The position numbers and the translations under genes were made by a program. A stretch of 64,000 bases of DNA from Humulus lupulus. Taxonomy: Eukaryota; Streptophyta; Magnoliopsida; Rosales; Cannabaceae. The stretch is taken from positions 39,148,578 through 39,212,577 of the forward strand of contig NC_084793.1 of the NCBI RefSeq assembly GCF_963169125.1, given 5' to 3'. Position 1 is the first letter of the stretch. Every line of letters begins with the position of its first letter. Below the pieces are notes generated by a model. The model saw only the letters and a program-made list of their open reading frames with translations. It did not search any database and was not told the DNA's origin. Of this stretch, positions 48,485 to 59,777 are shown piece by piece.

Positions 48485-51400
48485 TTATGAAGTAGCAGAA
48501 GGATCCTGCTGAGGCTCTTGTGGCTGCTGGTCGATTGTGGCCCCAACATCTTCATTGACGCCCTCAATGCCTGTTGCCAAAGATATCTCATGGGATCCCT
48601 GAGCCCTCTCCTCCTCTTCCAGGCGAGCAATACACTTCGCCAGCTCAGCGTCCCTTATATAGTCTGGTAGATAGGTAAAGTCTGCCTTGGGGTTGCTTTT
48701 CCAAAACATATCAGAGCACTGGAACGCCGCTCCCTCATACTTCTCTAGGTTACGGGCGTTGGTCTCCTCGAGGTCGGCAGTTTCTTTACGGCTGATCTCC
48801 AACTCCGTTTGAAGTTTTTTGGCTTCTTGATAGTTTGTCAGTGAGGCCTCCTTATACCTCTCCTTGGAGGCAGTGATTCTGGCAACTGACTCCTCCTCCT
48901 TCTTCTTCTTCTTCAGTTCCTCATCGAGCTTGGCGATCTTAATCTCAGCTGCTCGCAACTCCTCAACAAGCTTGGCCTCGACTACCTTGTGCTGCTCGGC
49001 GAGCCTTTCCTCGGCTGCCTTGATCTCTTTGGCATTCTTGGAGACCATCTCCTTCGAGTGGCGCCAACCAGTACTCAAGGTCAGAATCCCCTACGATAAA
49101 AAAATAAAATAATAAAAAAGCTGTTAGTATTAATCAAAGAGATAAGCAATCAAACCACAGTGAAAACAGCGACTTACAGTGAGTAGCTCGTTCAGCGCGT
49201 GACTAAAGAGTTGGTCGACCGGCATGGTGGGAGTGCTGTTGAAGGATTCCAAACTACGTCGGTGTCTGGACAGTTTCCTCAGCCTGTCGCTGGCCAAAGT
49301 TCAGGCAGAGTTCATCATAGCCTCAACCAGATTTTTATCTGGTTGAGCAGGAGGACTTGGGTTGGCAAGAGCTGGAGTATTTTGGTCGGCGGGAGCTGGA
49401 GGATTCTGGTCGACAGGACCTGGAGGAGGGGTCGTCTCTTTTGAGGGAGTTGGTACAGGAGGGTCCTCTGTCCGAGCCCTTTTGGTGGAAGGGTCACTGC
49501 AGCCTTCTCCGGGCTAACGTCTGTTCGATTTTTTCCTGTTTGCAGGAGTTGTGGTAGTGGTAGTGGGATTGGTGTACAAATCGAATGCCTTCTCAGCAGG
49601 CATCTCTACATAAAATAAGCATACGACCAGTCAGGGCAAGTTGTTATGCAAAAAAGACAAGGAAATGGAGAGAAAAGAAATTATAAGTAAAATACCTGAG
49701 CTATAACTACTGGTCGTTACATTAACTATTGTACTAGTGCTACACTCACTCTCTGCCTTGAAGAAGTCTAAATTTAAACTAGTCGCGTATTTAAAGTTGT
49801 CGTCCCCGTCAAATAAATGACAGGGAATGGGCAAACTGTCTAAGAGTGAGAAGTCAGTACCGTTCTCATCCGATGTCTCAAGTATGGGCTCGGGGTGTGC
49901 ATGAAGTTTCTGCTTGCCCTTCCTATGTTGGGCAGGGACAGCAGTTGCTCGTGGAGTGCTGGAAGGTTCCCTGATGGTCACTATAGTAGCCCTCCTCCTC
50001 AGGGGTTGTGACACATCTTGGTGCTACTCAGAAACTTCTCCCCCAGTAGCACTTCCTGCAGTCGATTCCCTCGCATCCTGGTGAGGTGTAAGAAGGCCGA
50101 ACAGCCTTAGGTTATTCTCCGTGACCAGCTCTTTGACACTCTTTTCAATGTTTTTCATGCTGGCCAGGGTTGCTGCTCGTATCTCCATTTCTGGAGTGGG
50201 GACTGGTCGATGCCATGGACCTGAACGACACCAAAGTTCTAAAGAATGTATAGAAAAGCTAAAAGAAATCAAACGATTAGTAATTAAATGATTTACCTCT
50301 TTCAGTGAAGGCTAGGTTCCAGGAGACCAGGTCTGGTGTTAAAAATTACTCCTGGAAATACTTCCCTACGTTGGACTTGTAGGTAATGTCACTCAGGAAG
50401 GTGCGAGCAGATTCTTGGTGATGGAAATGGAAGAACCCTGTGTTGTTGTGGTTGGGGTTAGATTTGAGATTAAAAAAATAATTGATCTCATGTGGCGTAG
50501 GAACGAGCCACTTCTTATGGTTGTAAAGGATATAAAGGGCAGAAAGTACCCTATATCCATTGGGAGAGATTTGGAAAGGGGAGACCTCAAAATAATTGGC
50601 CACCCCCTGGAAGAACGGATGCAGAGGCAAGGTTGCCCCTGCCTCAATGTGATACCTCGACCAGGCGCTAAAGGCACCCCCAGGCAGGCTTGCCCACTGT
50701 TCGATTGAAGGCTTGATAAGGGTTATCCCAAGAAGGTCGTACTTCTTGAGATAATTGCCTACCATCCTAGCTGTAATAATGCTAGGAGGCGGTACGTACC
50801 ATTCGACCTCTGGCCTCAGGACGTCGTGAGGTCAGGCTTTGGTTTGAAATTCTAGCAGGGAAGTGTTTGTAGGTTGAGGGTTGATCAGAGGAGTTTTAGC
50901 CTGAGGGGCAGGTTGATTAGCAGAAGGCTGGGTTGTTTTCTTTTTTCTTTGTGCAATGGATTTTACGCGACCCGTATTGATTAGGCTGGTCGAACGCCTG
51001 ATTGTGGGGTTGTGTTGAGAAAAGGGAATTTCTGAGAATGGCAGTGACGATTGTTCTTGATATTTGAACAAAAGTGCGAGCAAGTCGTCGTCGATCGAAC
51101 TCTCATTTCCCCAGGGGTCGTGCATGAAAATCTATGAACAAAGAATGGGAGATGAGAATCTACGACCAATAGACTAAAGAAGTGGGAATGTTGGGATAAC
51201 GTTGCTTGTGTATAAAAGTTAAGCCTTTATACAACCAACAACATTCTAATGTAAACACTAAATAGCATGCGAACAGCTTGGAAAATGGATTAAAAAGCAG
51301 AAGTGAAAAGTTTTTCAGAAAAAACTTTTCGACTCTGAGAGAGGGCGGGAAAATCCCAGTTTTTTCCGAGTGCTTAAAAATCGAATTTTTACTTCGATTT

Positions 51401-51745
51401 CGTGCCCTAAATTAGTAATCCTAACTCCTAAACCAATTCCTAAACCTCATTTAGTTTTTTTTCCTTATCCTATCATGTTAATACCTACTAGCCCGATTAC
51501 CCCAAATCATTTTTTTAAGAACAGTCAGAAAGTCAGATACCAACAAGTCAAAAAACTCAAGGGATAACTATTGCATGGCATCTTAGAAACAAAGAAGTTC
51601 AAGAAACTTACTTGGATAAAAATTGATACAAATTCACGAACGTTGATTTGAGTTGTTGGACAGATACTCCATGGATCACCGAAGTCGTCTGAGTTTTCTG
51701 GGTTCTTCGTGCTTCGTTCTTCAGTGTCCTTGAGGAAAAAAGGGA
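48485..51745 (-). pseudogene. Antisense spliced gene of Tat2 (gypsy-type transposon domain, coiled coil)
   Basis: Runs opposite to gag-pol. Proposed exons: 5'-UTR about 51745-51612, 51131-50297 (ATG at 51125), 50238-49696, 49605-49178, 49090-48485. Donors include GTAAATC, GTATTT and GTAAGT; acceptors TTCTTTAG, TTTATGTAG and ATCGTAG. All three coding introns keep one frame: 2,406 bp, 801 codons. Exon 1 encodes an acidic N-terminus and a domain with SLPGGAFSAWSRYHIEAG, LPLHPFFQGVANYFEVSPFQ and YRVLSALYILY, resembling the Pfam 'putative gypsy type transposon' domain. Exon 3 is proline-rich; exon 4 a long charged coiled coil (AEERLAEQHKVVEAK). In-frame stops at 50832, 50346, 50024, 49514 and 49301 kill this copy. 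Antisense extra frames are known in Tat elements; the function is unknown. Confidence 0.75.
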
Positions 51746-51770
51746 GAGTAAAAAGTGAAACTGAGGGGTT

Positions 51771-51777
51771 ATTTATA
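51771..51777 (-). promoter_or_regulatory. TATA-like box for the antisense gene
   Basis: Minus strand CAATATAAATA, about 160 bp upstream of a perfect donor (GTAAGTTT at 51611) and outside the LTR. It predicts a start near 51740-51745 and a 5'-UTR intron from 51611 to 51132. Prediction only. Confidence 0.45.
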
Positions 51778-51999
51778 TTGGTAGAGGCACGGTTAATAAG
51801 GTAATGATGGGGGATGATTTTTCGAGGCATGGAAAAGTGTGATAGCCGTCAAATTGCTTTTTGGGAAACTGCAATGACATGATTGGTTACCTTTTTCAAA
51901 AAGGTATTGACGGCTCTGATAAGTCTGACAGGTCACGTGGAAGGTCGATCATTTAAGTTTACTTTATGCTGGTCGTAGTAAAATAAACTTGGGGGCAAA

Positions 52000-52636
52000 T
52001 GTTTACCCAAAAACAGACTACCTGATGACGTGGCAGGATTGATCTACACGTGGGATGCACGTGGCAGTTTTAAGTGAGCGTATCCTGCTCGGCCATCGAC
52101 CAGGAGATCATTGGCTTATTAAGTATCATAATTATGGGCGACCATCCTGGTCGCATATACTCAGTTATTTCCTTCAAATATGCAATCTTGTAATTACGTA
52201 TTAATTGTAATTTTCATTATTATTTAGATACGCATGTATTAAGTGTGATTAAGGACCATTGGCCCATGTAGACCTCCTTAAGCCTATAAATAAGAATCAA
52301 AGGGCTCAAGAGAGGGGGCTTTTGGTTTTTTGAACATTTCTCTTGAGAACGCTTGAGTTGAGAGATTCTAAGAGAGAAAAAGAGTGTTGTTATCCATCAC
52401 AATTGTATTTATTTGAGATTTAGTGAAACTCGTGAACCCTAGTTCATTGATCACTGTTCTTGGAATACTATATCAATAAGAACACTAAGTGGACGTAGGT
52501 TGTTACCATTCTAGTGGGGCCGAACCACTATAAATTGTTTGTGTCGTTTATCTTTTCGTTTGGAGTTCTTCTCATTTTCATCTTACTTTATATCATTTAT
52601 CTGACTCCGTGTCGTTGACCAATTCGAGGGTCAAAA
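52000..52636 (+). mobile_element. Tat2 3' LTR
   Basis: 637 bp, TGTTTACCC to GGGTCAAAA (terminal CA mutated). Preceded by the polypurine tract CTTGGGGGCAAA (51988-51999). Confidence 0.93.
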
Positions 52637-52641
52637 GAGAT

Positions 52642-53650
52642 ACATTGTTCTTCTTCATAGGAATTCGATTCAATATATGACACGTAGCAAGCAAAGCTTC
52701 ACCCCACAAATTATAACACAATTTAGCATGTAAACACATATAGTTAATCATCTCAAGATAAGTCCTATTCTTTCTTTTAGCTATCCCATTTTGTTGTGGA
52801 GTGTATGTGCAGTGCATTCATGTATAATGCCATGTTGTTCACAAAACACATTGAAATCATTTGAAAAGTATTCACCACTTCTAAGAATCTTTATTTTTCT
52901 TTTCCAATTGATTTTCTACTTCAGCTTTATAGATTGTAAATGCATTAAATGTCTCATCCTTACTCTTAAGTAAATACACATAAGTATACCTAGAGAAATC
53001 ATCTATAAAAGTCATGAAATATCTATTTCCTCCTCTAGTCAACATGTCATTCAATTCACATAAATCACTATGTATTAAATCTAGCAAGTTTGAATATCTA
53101 TCAACACTTGGAAAAATTTCTTTACCATTTTAGATTTAACACATAATTCAAATTTGTCATGCTCATTCACATCACAATTAATCAATCTACATTTAACAAC
53201 TCTTTTAATTGTACTATAACCTATATGAGCAAGTCTATTATGTCATAAGGTAATAGAATTATAATTAACCACATTGCAAGATTTAGATGCCATATTATTA
53301 TTGTCACTATCAAGAGCACAAAGTTTGATCATTCCATCACATGTATAACCCTTTCCCACAAAAGGGCCTAATTTAGTCAAAGTGAGTTTACCGAATTCAA
53401 CCTCCATTTTGATACCGGATTTACTCAATAGATTTCCACTCATAATGTTTCTAGTCATATCGGGAAGATAGAACACATTAGTTAGGGTTACTTTCTTTCC
53501 ATTAGTGAATAACACATCAATGCAGCCCCTTCCAAGTACTTTGGATCTCTTTTCATTTCTCATTTGGACTTCAAGTCCCACCTTTGCACTTTCAAAGGTT
53601 TTGAAAAGAGTTTTATCATGGGTTGAATGAATGGTGGCACCAATATCATA
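52642..53650 (-). pseudogene. Copia A protease and integrase (upstream part)
   Basis: Minus-strand frame. The protease-like DIGATIHSTHDKT region (DIGA where the family has DSGA/DTGA) starts near 53645, then LEVQMRNEKRSKVLG and VFYLPDMTRNIMSGNLLSK. Integrase: LDLIHSDLCELND and FMTFIDDFSRYTYVYLL (first catalytic region), then YTPQQNGIAKRKNRT and YNLWGEALLATCHILNRIP. Stops and frame changes occur between 53087 and 53243 and near 52880. It is cut at 52641 by Tat2 and at 53650 by the copia-B solo LTR. Confidence 0.9.
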
Positions 53651-53655
53651 CCACC

Positions 53656-56600
53656 TGTTAGGAAAACTTATACATGATCTTTATTTATTTTCATGTATAT
53701 CTAATATTAAACAAATTAATAAAAGATAGCCTAAAGCATGTTTCTAAAATTGAATTCAAAGAGAAACAATAAATAGAATACTTACAGTATACGCATCAGA
53801 ATGAAACAGTCATTCATTCAGTTTCTCTTACTCTTGTATCCTCTGTCGCAGAGTATTATCAAGAAACTGAACTGATCTTCTATTTTCTTCACAATCTTCC
53901 AATGTATCCTTAGAATCACCTAGAATAGTGTGGGCAATTCTCGACACATGAGATAGATATAGAGAGAAGAAGAGAAAATAACAAAGAGGCTTAGAAAAAG
54001 ACTTGTTTAGAAAGAATCTAAAACTATCAGAAAACCAGTGATTAAACTTATCTGTCGTCTTAGAAATCTAAACTGATGACTTCTCTCTAAAGCACTTCTT
54101 TTATAGACTCAATTATGCCATTTAATTTAATTAAAAAATCAATAAAATAATAGCCATTTTGAAGCCCTAGGTTGAAATTATCATGGGCTTTAGGCATGTG
54201 AAATTTTTCATTTGATTATAAGCCCATTGGACTTAAAATTAAGGCCTGTATTATTTTCTATTGATTTAATTAATTAAATAATCATTTAAATCCTTTATCA
54301 AAATAATTATTTATAATTTGAACCTTGATTTAAACTTATTTATTAATTTAGATACCAATTTATCTTAATTAATAAATCTGCCATAATTTTCTCTTTTCTT
54401 CTCAAAATTACACAACTCTGTGAAACTATCCAAAATTGACCTGGTCAACTTTGATAATTCTAATTGATAATTAAATCAATTAATTGAGACTATCTAGATG
54501 ATTTTATCCAAGGTACAATGGGGACCATGGGCCTATGAAATCAAGCTCCAATAAGTTATCATAAATCTAACAAATAAATTTACTAACTTATTAATTCCTC
54601 GTGACTCCACTATAGACTCGGAATTGCACTCTTGAATTCATAGAATGCTCTATAACAAATATAGATATGCTATTAGTTATCCATTGTTACAACCATAATT
54701 GTCACTTAATCCTCTATAGATGGTCTGCAATGAGATCGGACTAAAATATCGTTTTACCCCTGTTGTGAAAATTGATTTGATTAAAATGTGCAAGTGTACA
54801 CAGTCACAAAACAAGTAATAAAGTAGTAAGTATTCAAGATCGTCTCCACATGGATTGAAAATTAAAACTAAATGCAAAAATTAATTACTAAGCAATTACA
54901 CTAGTGAACAAATTGAATTTCTTTGATTTTCCAAATTAACCCAATAAAAAGAAAGTAAAATTACTTAAAGTAAACTGAACAAGAACCTTGAGAGAAATCT
55001 ATGAATTTTAATATGGACTTGAATCATTGAATCCCCCTATATTATTTTTCCTGAACACATTGTGAATGTGTTGCTGCAGCAATTTTCTAGCAAAACTCCC
55101 AGGATAACAAAAAGTTCATTTAACACGCATAAAACTTTCCCAAATCTTATGACCTTAATTCTTCTACCTAATTAATCATATTCCTATGCAAAAATCAGAT
55201 TTAAGAATGCAATCACAGTTCACTTCTCATATGTTACACAAGGTAATTAACATATCCCTATATTAATTACTAACATAACCTAACCTAGATTATGACTTGT
55301 GTCATTCAAGCTTTTCCTATTACATTCAACCTTTCCAGCATTAAATATAATTAAAATAACTTGTCATTGCTGGCCAAACAACAACAAGAAATCAATTTAA
55401 GCACACTTGAATGATCAAGGGAGATTTTACTAAAATAAAGTGCAAGAAATTGATAGATTATAACATAGGGTTCATCAACAATTCAAGCCACCAAGAAATT
55501 AGTTCATGGCTGATTTCATATACATTAATTCATAATCAAAACAGCCCATAATATTCAGTTAAAATCCAACTCAGAAATTAATACAATAGAGTTTAGAAAG
55601 AGGAGAAAAACAAATCCAAATGATGCTTGAGTTTCTTTGGTTGGCCTCCTTCTTTCTTGAACCTCTCTTCTATTTCTTCCTGGCGTTTTTATCTGATATT
55701 CTCTCTGGTTTTCTTTGCCAAAAATGGCTGCTGGTTGTATCTTACGGCTGGAGCATTATTTTGGTATATTAGGTTTTCTTCTTCTCCTCCAAAAGTACCA
55801 TAATGCCCCTCTTTTTCTCCCAAAACATCAAGTCTTCCTTCTCTTTTGTCCTTTTCTCCATTATACTGATTATTTCCTTCTGCCACTGCCACATCAGCTG
55901 AAATGTAAGCTTGACTCTTGACTGCCACGTGTTCCATGCTCCAAAGTATAGCTGACCACAATGCTTCAGTTTTGTTGCAGCAATCCTGAATATTCAGCCA
56001 TCAACACAATAATTTCATCACACTAGACTCTTAAGCTCACTCATTCCTTTGTGCAAATATTTATCCATGAAATCATTATCTTTAACCCAATAGCTATTAA
56101 AAACTAAAACATAATTACACTTAATTAAGATAATGAAAACATTCACGTTAGCTACAAAAACTAAAAATAAACTAACATCACCCATGATTTTTTCACAATT
56201 ATAAGCTCAAAAACACATGAAATAACTCTTTATTCAAGAGTTATCAACCCCTCATTGTATTTTATCCTTAAAACACTTAGTTCCTTATAAATGATATTTC
56301 AGTAAACTAATTTAATTACTGAAATGAGATCTCTATCATTTAACACCTTGAACCAAACTAAAAGGAAACCATCATTTCACTTCTTCATCAAAAGCTATAG
56401 ATGGTTCATATCTATGATTAACACTCTCACTCAATTATACTACCGAGTTCCCAAGATGTAAGTATGGGCTAGTCCGTAGGGTAAGCTGGTAACGAACAAG
56501 TCAAAGAACTCAAATAATACAATCAGTTAGAATACTAACCACTCAGAATTGAGATTGAATTCACCTATGGTCAACTATATGATATGACTAGAATAGATAA

Positions 56601-57015
56601 TAACGGTATGTTCACTTATCTTATCAATTGTCAATACCGGTCCTGTCTGATGTAACAAATACATTTGATCTTATCTACTTTGCTAATGTTCTGGAAAGAA
56701 CATAACACTGTAATGTGTAAGTAGATCATATCATAGATTGGCAAGTCAGTGTAAATCCGGTGCACTGACTAATCATAGGACTAACTTATTTTGAATATAT
56801 AATCATATTTATATTCCACTGTGATTACGTCACTATAAATAAGATTAGCTATATGCTCGGGATTTAATAGAAGTTTATATTAAACAAATAATTATGAAAA
56901 TAAAGCATGTGAGCAAAGTGATTGACCAAGTCAAAAAATGATTTCTATTCTTTTATTGATAATAAAATGAGATTACAAAGAATTTGGGTTTTAATTAGGG
57001 CATAAAACCCCAACA
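53656..57015 (-). mobile_element. Copia-B solo LTR (holds a nested LTR)
   Basis: TGTTAGGAAAAC at 53656 and AAAACCCCAACA at 57015, flanked by CCACC on both sides (53651-53655 and 57016-57020). Without the 1,486-bp insert and its duplication it is about 1,869 bp. On the minus strand it starts TGTTGGGGTTTTATGCCC, a common plant copia LTR opening. Its last 130 bp match 3698-3825. No internal coding region. Confidence 0.9.
54761..56246 (-). mobile_element. Solo LTR (TGATAAC type) nested in copia-B LTR
   Basis: 1,486 bp; minus strand starts TGATAACTCTTGAATAAAGA and ends TTCACAACA. Perfect duplication ACCCC (54756-54760 and 56247-56251). It is the innermost insertion in the deepest branch of the nest. 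Open frames at 55689-55961 on both strands are chance. Confidence 0.9.
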
Positions 57016-57020
57016 CCACC

Positions 57021-57902
57021 ATCCTTGCACCTTTCTTTAGGTTGCATTAACTTCACTCAAGGTTGCAATGATATTAACATCAAATGCATTGACCTTGGTC
57101 TCTTTACTTAGGTTTGCAATGATCTAAACATCAAATATATTGACCTTAGTATCTTCACTTTCTTTTGCAATGATCTCATAATCAATTGCATTGATATGTT
57201 CACCTTCTTTTAAGGTTGTATTAGTCTCATCACTACATGCATGAAATATGTCAATTCTCTTTATGGTTATCATGCATTCCTCATTGAATGCATTATTTTC
57301 ATTTAGGGTTACAATGAATTCCTCATTAAATGCATTAAATTTAATCAAAGATACAAAGATCTCATCATTAATCAAAGTGACCAAATTAAATTTATTTAGA
57401 AATGCAATGATCTCAACATCAATTGCCTTAACCCTAAACTCAATACAGTTAATTTTACAATTACCATATCTCACATGGTGATCAATAACTTTACAAACAA
57501 AACAAGTATAGAAATCACCCTTGAATTTTTCATTAACATTCACCATTGTACTCTTAATATTAGCAATAAAATCAAACTCAAAAAAATATGGCAGCAAAAA
57601 CATTTCATTCAAATTCTTGAATTCTACACATTTAGAAATAACGAATTTGATGATATCAATCTCCTTAAGCATGTAATCCCATTAAGTTGTCTCATATTTT
57701 GTTGATGAAGACTTTGAATCCATATCCAGATTCATGTAGAGCATTTCCTAATAGAACTTTCTTTGATCTTTCATAGTTATGTGTTCAACACAAACCAAAT
57801 CTTGAAGCAATGATTTGAATGTTGTAGAAGATGAACAAATTTCCCTCACTTTTGATTATGCAAAACACAATAAATGAAGTAATTAGAATTAGAGATTTTG
57901 AT
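57021..57902 (-). pseudogene. Copia A gag remnant with degenerate internal repeats
   Basis: The minus-strand frame 57672-57124 (182 codons) does not look like ordinary copia gag. CFVCKVIDHHVRYGNC near residue 59 may be a distorted zinc knuckle (two extra residues between His and last Cys). After it comes a repeat series of the form FNAFNEEFIVTL / NNAFNEECMITI / INAIDYEIIA / VNIFDV, continuing at DNA level to about 57030. The region is short for gag, so most of the N-terminal half is missing or unrecognisable. I cannot name a primer site next to the LTR at 57903. Confidence 0.5.
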
Positions 57903-58392
57903 TGTTGGGAATATATGAATTTACACTTTGGAAATCACCAATTAATAATAAGAATATTTTAATATTTGAAAGTCTAAATGCTAAACAAGAACCTTATTCA
58001 AAGTATGAATACAAATCTTGATAATCAAATAGACATAGTATAGTATAAATGACTATCTTGATTATAAGAAACTAATAAGTTATTAAATGATGATAAGATG
58101 AACATAGAAACATTTAATCACAATACTAACAATGAAAACACAATAGAGTAACACAAAACAAAGTTAGGATTAGATAGATACAACCTTTGATTTAGAGCAA
58201 CTTGAATCTTCAAACTTGGGGAACTTCTAAGGCTTATACACAATAAGAATATTGTTGTCCAAAATCTCTATTCCAAGTCTTCCCTTATTGCTTGAAGCTT
58301 TAACTGTGTAGAATGAGATTTGAGATTTAACAAGCCTTAAAACTCATGCAAGTCAAGCAAAGCTTAATGAGTTTCTTGGAGAAAACTTTGGT

Positions 58393-58437
<45 letters not shown>

Positions 58438-58886
58438 TAGAGAGAGTTGGAAAGTTTGATCAAGTTTTTACAACTCTAATAACCCATATTTATATTGTAG
58501 GCATCATCCTTAGTCTAACCAATAGGATTAGAGCATTTAAAACACATCATTTGGAGCATTTTACATAACTGTATGACCCTAAAAGACCTACTAGCAGGCA
58601 ATGCATCACCTGTTGGGGCTTTTGAAGCCCTTCACATTTTGGCGATGCTATGTCACTTAGGGGGCCCTCTGACTTTGGACCCCTCCAATGGTCCTAAAAT
58701 TGCTCCAAATGCTACCAAACTTTTTGAGAATGTTTGGATACCTCATTGTATCACTTTAGACAAAAGTAACTTTTAGATGCCTTCTACACAATCTCATGTT
58801 TTCACTTCTCCTTAAGTGAAAACCGTTAAATATATTGCACCTCAACATGTAAACATCTTAACCATTATCTTTAACCAATCTCAACA
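57903..58886 (-). mobile_element. 5' LTR of copia A
   Basis: 984 bp, TGTTGGGAATAT to CTCAACA, pairing with 32750-36206. Contains (GA)n at 58397-58435. Confidence 0.92.
58397..58435 (+). repeat. (GA)n microsatellite in copia A 5' LTR
   Basis: About 39 bp of pure GA. Confidence 0.95.
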
Positions 58887-59142
58887 TTATTCACTATTAC
58901 TTACATTATTATTTTACTTTTTCAGTTATTATTAACAACAATTTGACTAACTTGAGCGTCAGAGTCCCTTTGGCTAACACCCCATCGGTGCTTCCAATTG
59001 AACTACTACCTCCTTCTTTGTTCTTGACAGGTTGCTGGTGCCCGCTTATTCAATTGTAGGAAATCACTTCTACAATTTGGCGCTCACTGTGGGGCCCTAG
59101 CAATCAGACGATTAACAAAGAATGAAAGAGTTCACTTGAGAG

Positions 59143-59777
59143 CTATGCCATACATGACTTAGACATTCGATCTGGTCGCCCAACTCGCTGCCCTTATTGC
59201 CCAGATGAATTTAGATCACGAGAAAATGAAGAGGCTCGAAGCTAAGAATGCTGACCATCTCGTGTGAATGGAGGCCATGTCCTCTCAGGCTATCGAGGTT
59301 CAGCCACCCCCCTTTCGAGGACCAATGAGCCTGATTCAACCTTTGGGTGATTTAACCCCTATCTCTAACAATGATGGACCGAGTCAGACAGATCCATCAT
59401 CCTCGATAAAGAACTATCAAAATCCTCCTGCCATGCCTAACATACAAAATTCTACTGTCAATGGAGATGAACAAATAACCATGAATGAACATGGAAATTC
59501 ATGTGCACCCAGACAACAAAAGGCTCCAGGAGTCGGCCAGCCAGCCTCAGGAGCCGAACAACAACAGATACTAGGAGTCAACCAACCAACCTTTGTTGTT
59601 GGACAGCAACAGACACTAGAAATCAGTCAGCCGACCTTTGAGAAAGGACAGCAGCAAGCCATGGGAGTTGGTCAGCTTACCTTGGGAGCAGGACAGAGCG
59701 CTCCAGAGCAACCAATAACGTTTGGACAAAGTCAGCCAACCATGACCGAACTAGCACAACAACCCATCACTAGTTCC
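59143..59777 (+). pseudogene. Tat1 gag N-terminus with 15-residue repeats
   Basis: Frame opening MPYMT at 59143, with stops TAG (59158-59160) and TGA (59263-59265), then open from 59268. QLAALIAQMNLDHEKMKRLE looks like the N-terminal helix seen in Tat gags. From about 59520 there are four imperfect 15-residue units (GVGQPASGAEQQQIL, GVNQPTFVVGQQQTL, EISQPTFEKGQQQAM, GVGQLTLGAGQ). The frame is cut at 59778 by a copia LTR fragment; capsid and pol are absent. Confidence 0.7.

Larger units (their letters stand above)
40770..52636 (+). mobile_element. Complete Tat-like Ty3/gypsy element (Tat2)
   Basis: 11,867 bp with two 637-bp LTRs, inserted in copia A integrase with perfect duplication GAGAT (40765-40769 and 52637-52641). 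Plus-strand order is gag, protease, RT, RNase H, a second RNase H, integrase; an antisense gene lies between integrase and the 3' LTR. The second RNase H and the antisense gene point to the Tat (Retand/Ogre-type) lineage. By eye the two LTRs differ at about 45 of 637 positions (near 7%), mainly transitions, so the insertion is not recent. Many stops and frameshifts make it non-autonomous. Confidence 0.93.
32750..58886 (-). mobile_element. Copia element A with four direct nested insertions
   Basis: Bounded by TGTTGGGAGTAT at 32750 and CTCAACA at 58886, with perfect target duplication TTATT (32745-32749 and 58887-58891). Coding order on the minus strand from right to left is gag remnant, protease, integrase, reverse transcriptase, RNase H: Ty1/copia order. 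Insertions: Tekay solo LTR in the 3' LTR (32898-35339); Athila-type solo LTR in integrase (38695-40708); Tat2 in integrase (40770-52636); copia-B solo LTR at the protease (53656-57015). Each carries its own flanking duplication. With insertions removed the element is about 6 kb. Confidence 0.92.
32277..59074 (+). mobile_element. 5' LTR of outer Tat-like element (Tat1), split by copia A
   Basis: Left part 32277-32749 starts TGTTAGAAAAG; right part 58892-59074 ends CTTCTACA. The two join across the TTATT duplication flanking copia A, giving an LTR of about 656 bp. A primer-site-like TTGGCGCTCACTGTGGGG follows from 59077 and a gag frame follows that, so this is a 5' LTR in plus orientation. Flank CTATA (32272-32276). 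The 3' end of this element is not in the window. Confidence 0.75.

Noticed and set aside
48864..49112. Ser-rich plus-strand frame
   Set aside because: Complement of the coiled-coil exon of the antisense gene.
55689..55961. 90-codon minus-strand frame
   Set aside because: Within a solo LTR, no domain, and a plus-strand frame overlaps it equally well.
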